Notes under the pieces: generated by a model
Databases searched by the model: none
The model's input: only the letters and a program-made list of their open reading frames with translations
Told to the model about the DNA's origin: nothing
Translations under genes and position numbers: made by a program
Shown: piece after piece, positions 22,504 to 29,855 of the stretch
Layout of the letters: the number at the start of each line of letters is the position of its first letter
How positions within the stretch are numbered: the first letter of the stretch is position 1
Origin: CAIPAT01 sp041665605
GTDB lineage: Bacteria; Verrucomicrobiota; Lentisphaeria; Victivallales; Victivallaceae
NCBI GenBank assembly: GCA_041665605.1
Contig: JBAYIO010000076.1
Coordinates: forward strand, 1-29,855
Direction of reading: 5' to 3'
DNA length: 29,855 bases

Positions 22504-24327
22504 ATGGAATCACCGGACGCGCGAATGGCGGCGGAAGACAAGACGACAGGCATTGACGCTTTTTCGTTGAAAGGTTTTTACGCATGGCGGAATATTGCCA
22601 TGCTTCTGCTGGTCTGCGCATTGTCGCTATGGATCAATCTGCGCGGCATTACTACCGGTTTGCCCTCGGCCGAACGCCTCGACGTGTCGCTCGGCGGCGC
22701 TGCCGTCATGGAGCGAAAACTGCCGGAAATCCAGGCGGCGGTTGCGGCCGGGCTTGGCAACCGCTCGGAATTCCTGGTAAAAAGCAATGCCGACAATTTC
22801 CGGCAACTGGCGTATTTTTCACCTTACTTCGACCAGCTCAGGACATTCAACCCTGATGAGTTCTTCACTTTTAAAGTATTAAAGAATATGGCCGACAACA
22901 GAACGATAAATCCCGGGTATTATATCTACGGACCGTTTTATTTCTATCAGATCGGGGCTTCGCTGGCGTTCAGCCGGGTCACCGGCATTCTCGACCCGGT
23001 CAAGCCGCCGTCGCATTATCTGACTCATCCTGAAGAGTTCGCGCGTTTTTTCCTTTGCGGAAGAGTGTTCAGCGCGCTGATGTCCACATTGGCGGTAGCG
23101 GTTACGTTCCTGATCGGCTATCGTATCGGAAAGCTGCCGCTGGCGGCTTTTGCCGCTTCGCTGCTGGCATTCATCCCGCTGTTTTCGCTGGCGGCGAAAT
23201 TTATAAAGCCGGACAGCATTACTGTGTTCTGGACTTCGCTGGTTATTCTATTTGCCATACCGGTGCTGGTCCGCAGTAATTGGATTTATTATATTCTGAG
23301 CGGAATTTGTATCGGCCTGTCCGCCGGATGCAAGTATCCGGCGGCAGTCAACGCCTCCTATCTGGTGATGTTCCATCTGCTGCGCCGTTATCCTGAAATA
23401 CGGAATGATGGAAAGTGGTTAGTCCGCGATGATTTCAAGCTGGCTGCGGCGGGCGGAATCACCATTGCAGCTTTCCTCCTGAGCTGTCCGCCGGTAATCC
23501 TGGACTGGACGGCATTCCGCGGGGACTTGCAATGGACTCAAAGCGTTGCCCGTCCGGGCAATATTTTCGGGAATATTATTGAATCAGTGATGTGCTACGG
23601 ATATGATGCGTTGTTTTATACCGTGGGAATTCCTGGTTTCATCGCAATCGCCGGCGGACTGATCCTGTGCATTTGCAGACCCGGGAAAATCTGGACCGGG
23701 ATGTTTCCCGGAATATTGCTTTTTCTGTTTGTCGCCAGCAGAGGGCTGGATACTTCGGACGCATATATGCTGCCGGCGTACATTCCTTTATGCCTGATGG
23801 CGGGCCGGTTCGTCTTCTGTTCGAAAAAAACAATCCTTAGTTCTGCGGCGGCGGTTTTAATTGTTACCGGCACTTTCAGTTATTCGCTGGCTTACGCCAA
23901 TGTCGCCTGCGGAGAAGATGTCCGGTTGACCGCGGCAAAGTGGATTAACCAGAATATCCGCGCGGGAAGCGTTCTCGGCAGCGTGCTTTATCCGGTTGGT
24001 TATCGCCTGCCGATGGTCAGCCCGGAAAAATACCGTCTGGTAAATTTAAAAATTGACGGGTTCAAGGCGTTTGAAGAGGCGGATTATCAGATTTACAGTT
24101 CGTATGACTGGTCCGAACAGAACTGGCTTGGGCGAGTGGTTTACGGGGAGAAAAACCCGCTTACCCCGGGCACGGAGAAAGTAATTGATTTTGAAAGTGT
24201 GCCGCGGACGTTTTTCGGACTGCTGCCGCTCAACCGGAATCACCGGCTGAACCATTATTTTGAAGTGGTATCTCCGGTAATCTCCATCTATAAAAATATC
24301 AAGACGATAAAACCCGAAGGGAAGTAA
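22504..24327 (+). CDS. GT39-like integral membrane glycosyltransferase (GT-C fold)
   Basis: This 607-residue protein has a cytosolic N-terminus, a first membrane helix at about 30-46, a long external loop and roughly ten more helices before a hydrophilic C-terminal domain (about 465-607). The loop contains FNPDEFFTFK with Asp118-Glu119, the acidic pair placed as in GT-C enzymes (PMT, ArnT, GT39) that use polyprenyl-phosphate sugars. The overall form matches ArnT/GT39-like proteins of PVC bacteria. It would transfer a sugar to a lipid or protein outside the inner membrane. AGGAGA is 7 bases before the ATG. The next gene starts immediately after its stop, and that gene's GT2 domain could supply the lipid-linked donor. 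Confidence 0.78.
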   Translation: MESPDARMAAEDKTTGIDAFSLKGFYAWRNIAMLLLVCALSLWINLRGITTGLPSAERLDVSLGGAAVMERKLPEIQAAVAAGLGNRSEFLVKSNADNFRQLAYFSPYFDQLRTFNPDEFFTFKVLKNMADNRTINPGYYIYGPFYFYQIGASLAFSRVTGILDPVKPPSHYLTHPEEFARFFLCGRVFSALMSTLAVAVTFLIGYRIGKLPLAAFAASLLAFIPLFSLAAKFIKPDSITVFWTSLVILFAIPVLVRSNWIYYILSGICIGLSAGCKYPAAVNASYLVMFHLLRRYPEIRNDGKWLVRDDFKLAAAGGITIAAFLLSCPPVILDWTAFRGDLQWTQSVARPGNIFGNIIESVMCYGYDALFYTVGIPGFIAIAGGLILCICRPGKIWTGMFPGILLFLFVASRGLDTSDAYMLPAYIPLCLMAGRFVFCSKKTILSSAAAVLIVTGTFSYSLAYANVACGEDVRLTAAKWINQNIRAGSVLGSVLYPVGYRLPMVSPEKYRLVNLKIDGFKAFEEADYQIYSSYDWSEQNWLGRVVYGEKNPLTPGTEKVIDFESVPRTFFGLLPLNRNHRLNHYFEVVSPVISIYKNIKTIKPEGK

Positions 24328-25755
24328 ATGATAAATTATACCTCACTGGATGAATTGCGCAAAGCGATCCGCGACAAAAAAGACGCGATTGCCTCCAAAC
24401 GCGACCAGCGGATAAAACGCAACCCCTACTACTACGGACGACTGCTTAATTCATTGAAATATATCGTGCCGCCGGGCGCGAAAGTATTGAATATCGGCTG
24501 CGGTACCGGCTACATTCTCAGCCGGCTGCAGCCAAGTCTCGGTATCGGCGTGGAAGGGTCCGCCGCCCATGTCGAAATCGCCAGAGAAAATTATCCGGAG
24601 TATCAGTTTTTCGATCAGGAGCTTGAAAACGTCCAGGTCGAGGGCATTTTTGATTATATCGTGATTTGCGATATTGAGGATATTGTTGACGTCAAATCTC
24701 TGCTGGATTCGATCCGGAAAAACTGCGGACGCCACACCCGGATCGTGGTCAGTTACTACAACTACCTCTGGCAGCCGCTGGTGGGGATGGCGGAAAAGAT
24801 GCATTTGCGTATCCGCCAGAAAGTGCACAACTGGTTTGCGCCCGGCGATATGAAAAACCTGCTGGTCCACTCCGACTATGATCTGATAAATACCAAGATG
24901 CTGATTCTTTTCCCGTATTACATTCCGCTGATTTCATGGCTGCTGGACCGCTTTCTGGCCAGGCTGCCGTTCTTTCGTATTTTCAGCATGAGCCGGCTGG
25001 CAATCGCCAGGATTAATGTTCCGGAGCACAAAGATTTAAGCGTCACGGTTGTAATTCCATGCCGCAATGAGGCGGGAAATATCCGGAATGCGGTCGAACG
25101 CATCCCGCAGCTCGGCCGCCATACCGAGATTATTTTCTGCGATGACAAGTCCACCGACGGAACTGCGGATAATGTCCGGGAGATGATGCGGCAATACCCG
25201 GAAAAGGATATTAAGCTGGTGGACGGGCCGGGCATATGCAAGGCCGACAATGTCTGGACCGGCTTTGACAAAGCCTCAGGCGATGTCATGCTGATCCTGG
25301 ACGCCGACCTCACCGTGATCCCGGAAGAACTGCCCTATTTTTACGAAGCGATTGCCAAGGGACGCGGCGAATTTATCAACGGTTCGCGGCTGGTCTATCC
25401 GATGCACGAGGAGGCGATGCGGATTCTCAATATCGCCGGCAACAAGTTTTTCTCCATTCTGTTCTCCTATATTCTGGATAATCCGGTCAAGGATACTCTG
25501 TGCGGCACCAAAGTCGTCTGGCGGGAGGATTTTGAGAAGATCAAAAAGCTGCGCGGCTCATGGGGCATCAAAGACCGCTGGGGCGATTATGAACTGATCT
25601 TCGGCGCGGCCAAGAACCACCTGAAAATCATTGATCTGCCGGTGCATTATATGGAGCGGACTTATGGCGAGACGAAGATGACCAACCGCATGAAAAACGG
25701 CTGGATTATGCTGCGCATGTGTATGGTATCCCTGCTCAAAATCAAATTTCACTAA
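24328..25755 (+). CDS. Fusion: class I methyltransferase + GT2 glycosyltransferase
   Basis: This 475-residue protein has two enzymatic domains. Residues about 30-230 are a SAM-dependent methyltransferase with motif I VLNIGCGTG (53-61), GVEGS and FDYIVICDIEDIVD. From about 235 there is a GT2 domain: VTVVIPCRNEAGN, FCDDKSTDGT (about 270-279), ILDADL with DxD at 325-327, EFINGSRL and DTLCGTKVVWRED. This tail resembles polyprenyl-phosphate glycosyltransferases (DPM/GtrB-like), but without clear C-terminal membrane helices. The ATG directly follows the stop of the GT39-like gene with no gap, so they are co-translated. The likely product is a lipid-linked, possibly methylated sugar used by the upstream enzyme; that link is inference. 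Confidence 0.88.
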   Translation: MINYTSLDELRKAIRDKKDAIASKRDQRIKRNPYYYGRLLNSLKYIVPPGAKVLNIGCGTGYILSRLQPSLGIGVEGSAAHVEIARENYPEYQFFDQELENVQVEGIFDYIVICDIEDIVDVKSLLDSIRKNCGRHTRIVVSYYNYLWQPLVGMAEKMHLRIRQKVHNWFAPGDMKNLLVHSDYDLINTKMLILFPYYIPLISWLLDRFLARLPFFRIFSMSRLAIARINVPEHKDLSVTVVIPCRNEAGNIRNAVERIPQLGRHTEIIFCDDKSTDGTADNVREMMRQYPEKDIKLVDGPGICKADNVWTGFDKASGDVMLILDADLTVIPEELPYFYEAIAKGRGEFINGSRLVYPMHEEAMRILNIAGNKFFSILFSYILDNPVKDTLCGTKVVWREDFEKIKKLRGSWGIKDRWGDYELIFGAAKNHLKIIDLPVHYMERTYGETKMTNRMKNGWIMLRMCMVSLLKIKFH

Positions 25756-25767
25756 GCCCGGAGCACA

Positions 25768-26493
25768 ATGGACAAACGGCTGGAAAACGAAATCGAACAC
25801 GGCAGGTTCTTAAAGGAACACGGCGCCGCGGATGTCTGGAACTGGACTTCCCCGGCGGGCAGAATACGCTGGCGGCGCCGGGTTGAAATGCTGACGGCGC
25901 ATATCCGGCCGGAAATGAACGTGCTGGAACTGGGTTGCGGCACCGGCCTCTTTACCGCCGGCATCGCCGTTTCCGGCGCAGCGGTCACCGCGATAGACAT
26001 TTCTCCCGACCTGCTGAAAGAGGCGGCGGAAAAGGTCAGGGCCGGAAACGTCTCGTTCCTGCGTGAAAATGCCTATGACATGTCCTTTCCTGACGCCAGT
26101 TTTGACTCGGTTATCGGCAGTTCCGTGCTGCACCATCTTGAGCTCGACCTGGCCTTGAAAGAGATTTTCCGGGTGCTGAAAGACGGCGGGATTGCCTGTT
26201 TTACCGAGCCCAACATGCTGAATCCCCAGATCGCGCTGCAGAAAAACATCCCCTGGCTGAAGCGGAAGCTGGGCGATTCGCCCGATGAGACCGCTTTTTT
26301 CGCCTGGGAGTTGCGAAGAGAACTGAGGGAACACGGCTTTAAAGAGATTGCCGTGACCCCGTTCGACTTTCTGCATCCCGGCATTCCGGCGCGGCTGATT
26401 CCGGTCTTCAAGCCGCTGTGCGATTGCGCCGAGAAAATCCCGCTGCTGCGGGCGATCGCCGGTTCACTCTGCATTAAATGCCGGAAGCCGTAG
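25768..26493 (+). CDS. Class I SAM-dependent methyltransferase
   Basis: This 241-residue methyltransferase has motif I VLELGCGTG (52-60), the acidic end of strand 2 in VTAIDIS, FDSVIGSSVLHHLE (motif IV region) and FRVLKDGGIACFTEPN. It is of the Methyltransf_11/25 type, like UbiE/UbiG and sugar or lipid O-methyltransferases; the substrate is not shown. GGAG lies 5 bases before the ATG, and it starts 12 bases after the fusion gene, so it belongs to the same operon. The operon suggests modification of a surface glycan or its lipid carrier. It ends 5 bases before the end of convergent tex. Confidence 0.88.
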   Translation: MDKRLENEIEHGRFLKEHGAADVWNWTSPAGRIRWRRRVEMLTAHIRPEMNVLELGCGTGLFTAGIAVSGAAVTAIDISPDLLKEAAEKVRAGNVSFLRENAYDMSFPDASFDSVIGSSVLHHLELDLALKEIFRVLKDGGIACFTEPNMLNPQIALQKNIPWLKRKLGDSPDETAFFAWELRRELREHGFKEIAVTPFDFLHPGIPARLIPVFKPLCDCAEKIPLLRAIAGSLCIKCRKP

Positions 26494-26498
26494 CGTTG

Positions 26499-28607
26499 TC
26501 AATCCACCAGCGACAACGAGATGCGTTTGCGTTCACGGTCAATTTCGATAACCGTCACCGTAAGCCGGTCATGCACCGCCACCACTTCCTGCGGATCGCG
26601 GATAAAATGGCCGGCCATTTTGCTGATATGCAGCAGGCCGTCACAATGAATTCCGATATCCACGAATGCCCCGAATTTGGTGACATTGGTCACCACGCCG
26701 GGCAGTTTCATCCCTAACGCCAGGTCGGTAATCGAATGGACGTTCTCGTCAAACGCGAACGGCTTGAATTCAGGGCGCGGATCGCGCCCGGGCCGGGCAA
26801 GTTCGCGCAGAATGTCCTGCAGCGTCGGCAGGCCGGTGGTATCGCTGACATAACGGGCGAGGTCAATTTTTTCTCCAGCCGCCGCCTTTTTCATCAATTC
26901 GGGAACGGTGCAGGCATGGTCCGCCGCCATGCGCTTTACCAGATCGTAACTTTCGGGATGCACCCCGCTGGAATCGAGCGGGTTCGCCGCGCCGCGGACG
27001 CGCAGAAATCCGGCACACTGCTCAAATGCTTTCGGTCCGAGCCCTTTGACCTTTTTCAGCTCCGCCCGGCTTTTGAACGCGCCGTTGACATTGCGGCAGT
27101 CAATGATATTTCCGGCCAGTTTCGGTCCGAGCCCGGAGACATAAGTCAGCAGCTCGATACTGGCGCTGTTCAGTTCCACGCCCACCGCATTGACGCAGCC
27201 GGCAACGGCATCGTCCAGCGACTGCTTCAAGGCTGCCTGATCAACATCATGCTGATATTGTCCGACCCCGATTGACTTGGGATCGATCTTGATCAATTCC
27301 GCCAGCGGGTCCTGCAGGCGCCGCCCGATTGAAACCGCGCTGCGGAAAGTCAGGTCCAGATCGGGAAACTCCCGGCGCGCCACGTCGCCGGCTGAATAGA
27401 TGGAGGCCCCGCTTTCGTTGACGCTGATTACCGGAATTTCCGCCGGTACCGTCTGACGGAGAAAAACCTCAGTTTCACGCCCGGCGGTGCCGTTGCCGAC
27501 CGCGATTACTTCGGTCTGGAACTTCCCGCAGGCCTTGAGTATGGCGGCGGCCGCATCGCTGTTTTCAGGATAGATCACGAAGTGCTCCAGCAGTTGCCCC
27601 TGCGCGTCGAGAACGGCAACCTTGCAGCCGGTACGGAAGCCGGGGTCCACCGCAATGACCCGCTTCTGGCCGAGCGGCGCTTCCAGCAGCAGTTGCTTCA
27701 GGTTTGAAACAAACACGGCGATGGCTTCCGCATCCGCTTTTTGTTTGAGCAGATTGACGCTTTCATTTTCCAGCGACGGCAGCAGCAGGCGGCCGTAAGC
27801 GTCTTCTAGCGCGGCTTCGAGCTGTGCGGCATAGATGAAACTGCGGTTCCTGATAATTTTCCGCGCAATGATGCGGTTCGCGTCATCCTTGTCCGGGCGC
27901 AACTGCATTGTAAGAAAGCCTTGTTCCTGCCCGCGCATTACCGCCAGCGCCCGGTGCGATGGCACCCGGCCGGCCGGTTCGCTGTAGTCAAAATAATCCC
28001 GGAACACCGCCGCCTCGGCCGCTTTGGACTTAACCACTTTGGCGGCAAACATCCCCTGCCGCTGGAAAAGCTCACGCAGTTCCTTGCGGATATCGGCGTT
28101 CTCGCTGACATCCTCGGCGATGATATCCATGGCACCGCTCAACGCAGCATCAGTATCAGCCACGCCTTTGCCGGGATTGACAAACTGCCTGATGTCCAGA
28201 TATCCGCTCTGCTGCGCCAGGATGAATTTCGCCAGCGGTTCCAGGCCTTTTTCACGGGCCATGGAGGCGCGGGTTTTGCGCTTCTGTTTATACGGCAGAT
28301 AGAGATCTTCAAGTTCATCCATGGCATAGACCGCATTGAACTTGTTTTCCAGTTCCGGCGTCAGCAGTTCGCGTTCGCGCAGCGATTCCAGGATGTTTTC
28401 GCGGCGCTTGTGCAGTTTCTGCAAGGCATCAATGCCGTCGCGCAGTTTGATCAGGACGACTTCATCCAGTCCGCCGGTGGCCTCTTTGCGGTAACGGGCG
28501 ATAAACGGAACAGTCGCCCCGGATTCAAAGAGTTCATGGACTTTGCGGACTCTGCCCGGATCAACCCCGGACAGCCGGGCGAGATAGAGAAAATCCTGCT
28601 CATTCAT
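26499..28607 (-). CDS. tex: Tex, RNA-binding transcription accessory protein
   Basis: This 702-residue cytoplasmic nucleic-acid-binding protein is related to Spt6 and affects transcription and RNA handling. Domains in order are an N-terminal helical Tex domain (ATVPFIARYRKEATGGLDE near 31-49), a YqgF/RNase H-like domain (about 316-450, RVIAVDPGFRTGCKVAVLD), SIGVGQYQHDV, a helix-hairpin-helix pair (about 485-540, SGLGPKLAGNI and VKGLGPKAFEQCAG), and an S1 RNA-binding domain (about 632-700, GVVTNVTKFGAFVDIGIHCDGLLHIS). Slightly shorter than E. coli Tex (773) because the C-terminus stops right after S1. AGGAAA precedes the ATG at 28607. It appears monocistronic. Confidence 0.96.
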   Translation of the reverse strand: MNEQDFLYLARLSGVDPGRVRKVHELFESGATVPFIARYRKEATGGLDEVVLIKLRDGIDALQKLHKRRENILESLRERELLTPELENKFNAVYAMDELEDLYLPYKQKRKTRASMAREKGLEPLAKFILAQQSGYLDIRQFVNPGKGVADTDAALSGAMDIIAEDVSENADIRKELRELFQRQGMFAAKVVKSKAAEAAVFRDYFDYSEPAGRVPSHRALAVMRGQEQGFLTMQLRPDKDDANRIIARKIIRNRSFIYAAQLEAALEDAYGRLLLPSLENESVNLLKQKADAEAIAVFVSNLKQLLLEAPLGQKRVIAVDPGFRTGCKVAVLDAQGQLLEHFVIYPENSDAAAAILKACGKFQTEVIAVGNGTAGRETEVFLRQTVPAEIPVISVNESGASIYSAGDVARREFPDLDLTFRSAVSIGRRLQDPLAELIKIDPKSIGVGQYQHDVDQAALKQSLDDAVAGCVNAVGVELNSASIELLTYVSGLGPKLAGNIIDCRNVNGAFKSRAELKKVKGLGPKAFEQCAGFLRVRGAANPLDSSGVHPESYDLVKRMAADHACTVPELMKKAAAGEKIDLARYVSDTTGLPTLQDILRELARPGRDPRPEFKPFAFDENVHSITDLALGMKLPGVVTNVTKFGAFVDIGIHCDGLLHISKMAGHFIRDPQEVVAVHDRLTVTVIEIDRERKRISLSLVD

Positions 28608-28775
28608 ATCGAATATTTCCTGTCATATTGAAATTAATAGTCATTTAAAAAACTGTTCCGCCCGGTGCGGGCATTTATCAGACCGCGCCGCATAAGTGAA
28701 AGACTCCTAATTTAACCCTTTAAAGCAAGTATTCAAAAAGATGTGCATAACGTTAATTGACCATGATAAATATTT

Positions 28776-28789
28776 TGTCTCCGGAGACA
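28776..28789. repeat. Perfect 14-bp palindrome
   Basis: TGTCTCCGGAGACA lies between tex and the right repeat array. The words GGAGACA and TCCGGAGAC reappear in the first part of the array (near 28906-28925), so it may belong to the repeat family. It could also be a protein-binding site upstream of tex. Confidence 0.6.
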
Positions 28790-29242
28790 CTTCATAATCC
28801 GGAAGTTACGGGATTGCCAGCCGTCGGCGGAACAAACCGGGCCGTCCGCATTTTGGACATTTTAAACACAGCTTCAGCACAAAGTCTTCGAGGGGTGTCC
28901 AGCATTCCGGAGACTTTGGAGACATCTTGAACAGAACCTCTTTCAATTTTGCCCCCCCGACTCCGATACTTTGGAGTGTCGTTGAGCACAATGCGTTTTC
29001 GTAATGGGGCCTATGGGTCTTATGGGTCTCATGGAGCCTATGGGCCATTTTGGACACCGCACTCCGACACTTTGGAGTGTCGTTGAGCATAATGTCTTTC
29101 AACTTTACAACCATTTTGGACACCTTCTACTCTAATTTTGGACAGTCCCGTCCGGCACGGACGGCGCTGCAACAAACCATTTTGGACACCGCACCCCGAC
29201 ACTTTGGAGTGTCGTTGAGCATAATGTCTTTTGGGTTTTCAC

Positions 29243-29287
29243 TTTTCTCGCTTTTCTCGCTTTTCTCGCTTTTCTCGCTTTTCTCGC
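29243..29287. repeat. 9-bp tandem repeat TTTTCTCGC x5
   Basis: There are five exact copies in a row. Because 9 is a multiple of 3, each minus-strand frame reads as a tripeptide repeat (for example Ser-Glu-Lys). A degenerate two-unit version is at 29344-29361. Confidence 0.95.
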
Positions 29288-29369
29288 TTCCAACACTCCG
29301 ACACTTTGGAGTGTCGTTGAGCATAATGTCTTTTGGGTTTTCACTTTTCTCGCTTTTATCGCTTCCAAC

Positions 29370-29523
29370 ACTCCGACACTTTGGAGTGTCGTTGAGCATA
29401 ATGTCTTTTCAGTTTTGCAATCATTCCGGACATTCTGGCCCCTCGTTCTGGATTTCCGGCGTTCACAACTTTTCTCGCTTTTCTCGCTTTCCACTTTTCA
29501 CTCCCGCATTCGCGGGCTTCCTC
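29370..29523. repeat. Composite module, copy 1 of tandem pair
   Basis: This 154-base unit runs from ACTCCGACAC to the CGCGGGCTTCCTC end. It is repeated immediately at 29524-29668, the second copy being 9 bases shorter by exactly one TTTTCTCGC unit; otherwise I see no difference between them. Confidence 0.95.
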
Positions 29524-29668
29524 ACTCCGACACTTTGGAGTGTCGTTGAGCATAATGTCTTTTCAGTTTTGCAATCATTCCGGACATTCTGGCCCCTCGT
29601 TCTGGATTTCCGGCGTTCACAACTTTTCTCGCTTTCCACTTTTCACTCCCGCATTCGCGGGCTTCCTC
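29524..29668. repeat. Composite module, copy 2 of tandem pair
   Basis: This 145-base unit matches 29370-29523 with one 9-bp unit fewer. It is followed by another core (29669) in which the second hairpin arm is changed (GGAGACATG in place of GGAGTGTCG), as in the left array. Confidence 0.95.
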
Positions 29669-29744
29669 ACTCCGACACTTTGGAGACATGTTGAGCACAA
29701 TGCTTTTTGGTTTTCACTTTTCTCGCTTTTCTCACTTTTCTCGC

Positions 29745-29855
29745 TTTCCACTTTTCTCGCTTTCCACTTTTCTCGCTTTCCACTTTTCTCGCTTTCCACT
29801 TTTCTCGCTTTCCACTTTTCTCGCTTTCCACTTTTCTCGCTTTCCACTTTTCTCG
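29745..29855. repeat. 16-bp tandem repeat, about 7 copies, open at window end
   Basis: Units of TTTCCACTTTTCTCGC start at 29745, 29761, 29777, 29793, 29809, 29825 and 29841 without variation, and the last is cut by the window edge. As 16 is not a multiple of 3, any translation has a 16-residue period passing through all frames, another sign it is not coding. Confidence 0.95.

Larger units (their letters stand above)
28850..29855. repeat. Right modular repeat array (gene-free, runs off window)
   Basis: About 1 kb is made of nested repeats. A hairpin core ACTCCGACACTTTGGAGTG or a close variant starts at 28960, 29061, 29193, 29295, 29370, 29524 and 29669, usually followed by TCGTTGAGCATAATGTC. 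Between cores are 9-bp CTATGGGTC units (29002-29046), CATTTTGGACAC blocks, 9-bp TTTTCTCGC units, a CCCGC-ATTC-GCGGG hairpin and a GCAATCATTCCGGACATTCT block. Long open frames on both strands arise because the units contain few stops; I do not call them genes. The end of the window lies inside a 16-bp tandem array. Confidence 0.9.

Noticed and set aside
29295..29405. Integron attC-like recombination sites
   Set aside because: The imperfect palindromes tempted me, but the core-site consensus (GTTRRRY) is not consistently placed, no promoterless gene cassettes lie between copies, and no integron integrase is seen.
29050..29694. A 214-residue plus-strand coding frame (Phe/Ser/Leu-rich) and several minus-strand Lys/Glu/Ser-rich frames
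   Set aside because: They follow 9-bp and 16-bp tandem units and copied modules, remain open in several frames at once, and lack a convincing ribosome-binding site. They look like by-products of stop-poor repeats.
28960..29700. CRISPR array
   Set aside because: The repeated core recurs at irregular intervals (about 101, 132, 102, 75, 154 and 145 bases), the intervening DNA is itself repetitive instead of unique spacers, and no cas gene is present.

Overview
The window looks like a chromosomal segment from a Lentisphaerota-type bacterium (PVC superphylum). This placement is inferred from content, not from a search. It rests on a prepilin-type protein with the FTLVELLVV N-terminus and an H-X9-DG C-terminus, set among polysaccharide-degradation genes (GH4, GH130, parallel beta-helix, Gfo/Idh oxidoreductase, large clan-A glycosidase) and GntR/LacI and AraC regulators. 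That combination is common in Lentisphaerota and Planctomycetota. Housekeeping genes (ackA, pta, yraN, ispE, tex, tRNA-Gly) show that most of the window is ordinary chromosome.

Layout. Positions 2-538 hold the C-terminal nuclease end of a phage terminase large subunit, cut by the window edge. It is followed by a gene-free modular repeat array (about 539-1040). Next come ackA-pta (acetate/acetyl-phosphate metabolism), a minus-strand alpha/beta hydrolase, a pair of half-size YeeE/YedE-like membrane proteins with yraN, and tRNA-Gly(CCC). From 6813 to 19293 lies a carbohydrate-use region: a GH4 glycosidase (-), a five-gene minus-strand cassette (GntR/LacI regulator, prepilin-like protein, Gfo/Idh oxidoreductase, GH130-like enzyme, secreted beta-helix protein), an AraC regulator (+) and a 1114-residue secreted clan-A glycosidase (-). 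Then come ispE, a second Gfo/Idh oxidoreductase, an alpha/beta hydrolase lipoprotein candidate, and a three-gene surface-glycan operon (GT39-like membrane glycosyltransferase, methyltransferase-GT2 fusion, methyltransferase). Tex precedes a second modular repeat array (about 28850-29855) that runs off the window.

Two structures stand out. First, the GH4/AraC divergent promoter region exists twice, as 110-bp direct repeats with 3 differences (8217-8326 and 14968-15077), exactly bracketing the 6.6-kb five-gene cassette. This suggests the cassette was inserted into an ancestral GH4-AraC divergent pair with duplication of the whole intergenic region. The left copy has lost the T of the AraC-direction TATAAT box, while the GH4-direction promoter is intact in both copies. 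No integrase or transposase is visible. Second, the two ends of the window carry the same family of nested repeats (hairpin module, 9-bp and 16-bp tandem units, a roughly 170-bp composite module) in inverted orientation about 28 kb apart.

The sugar genes suggest a unit that senses a glycoside (GntR/LacI and AraC regulators), acts on polymer outside the cell (beta-helix protein, clan-A glycosidase) and processes oligosaccharides inside (GH130, GH4, Gfo/Idh). Substrates cannot be fixed from sequence alone. The GntR/LacI regulator has a perfect TTGACA-17-TATAAT promoter with a triple half-site operator just downstream, a strong sign of autorepression.
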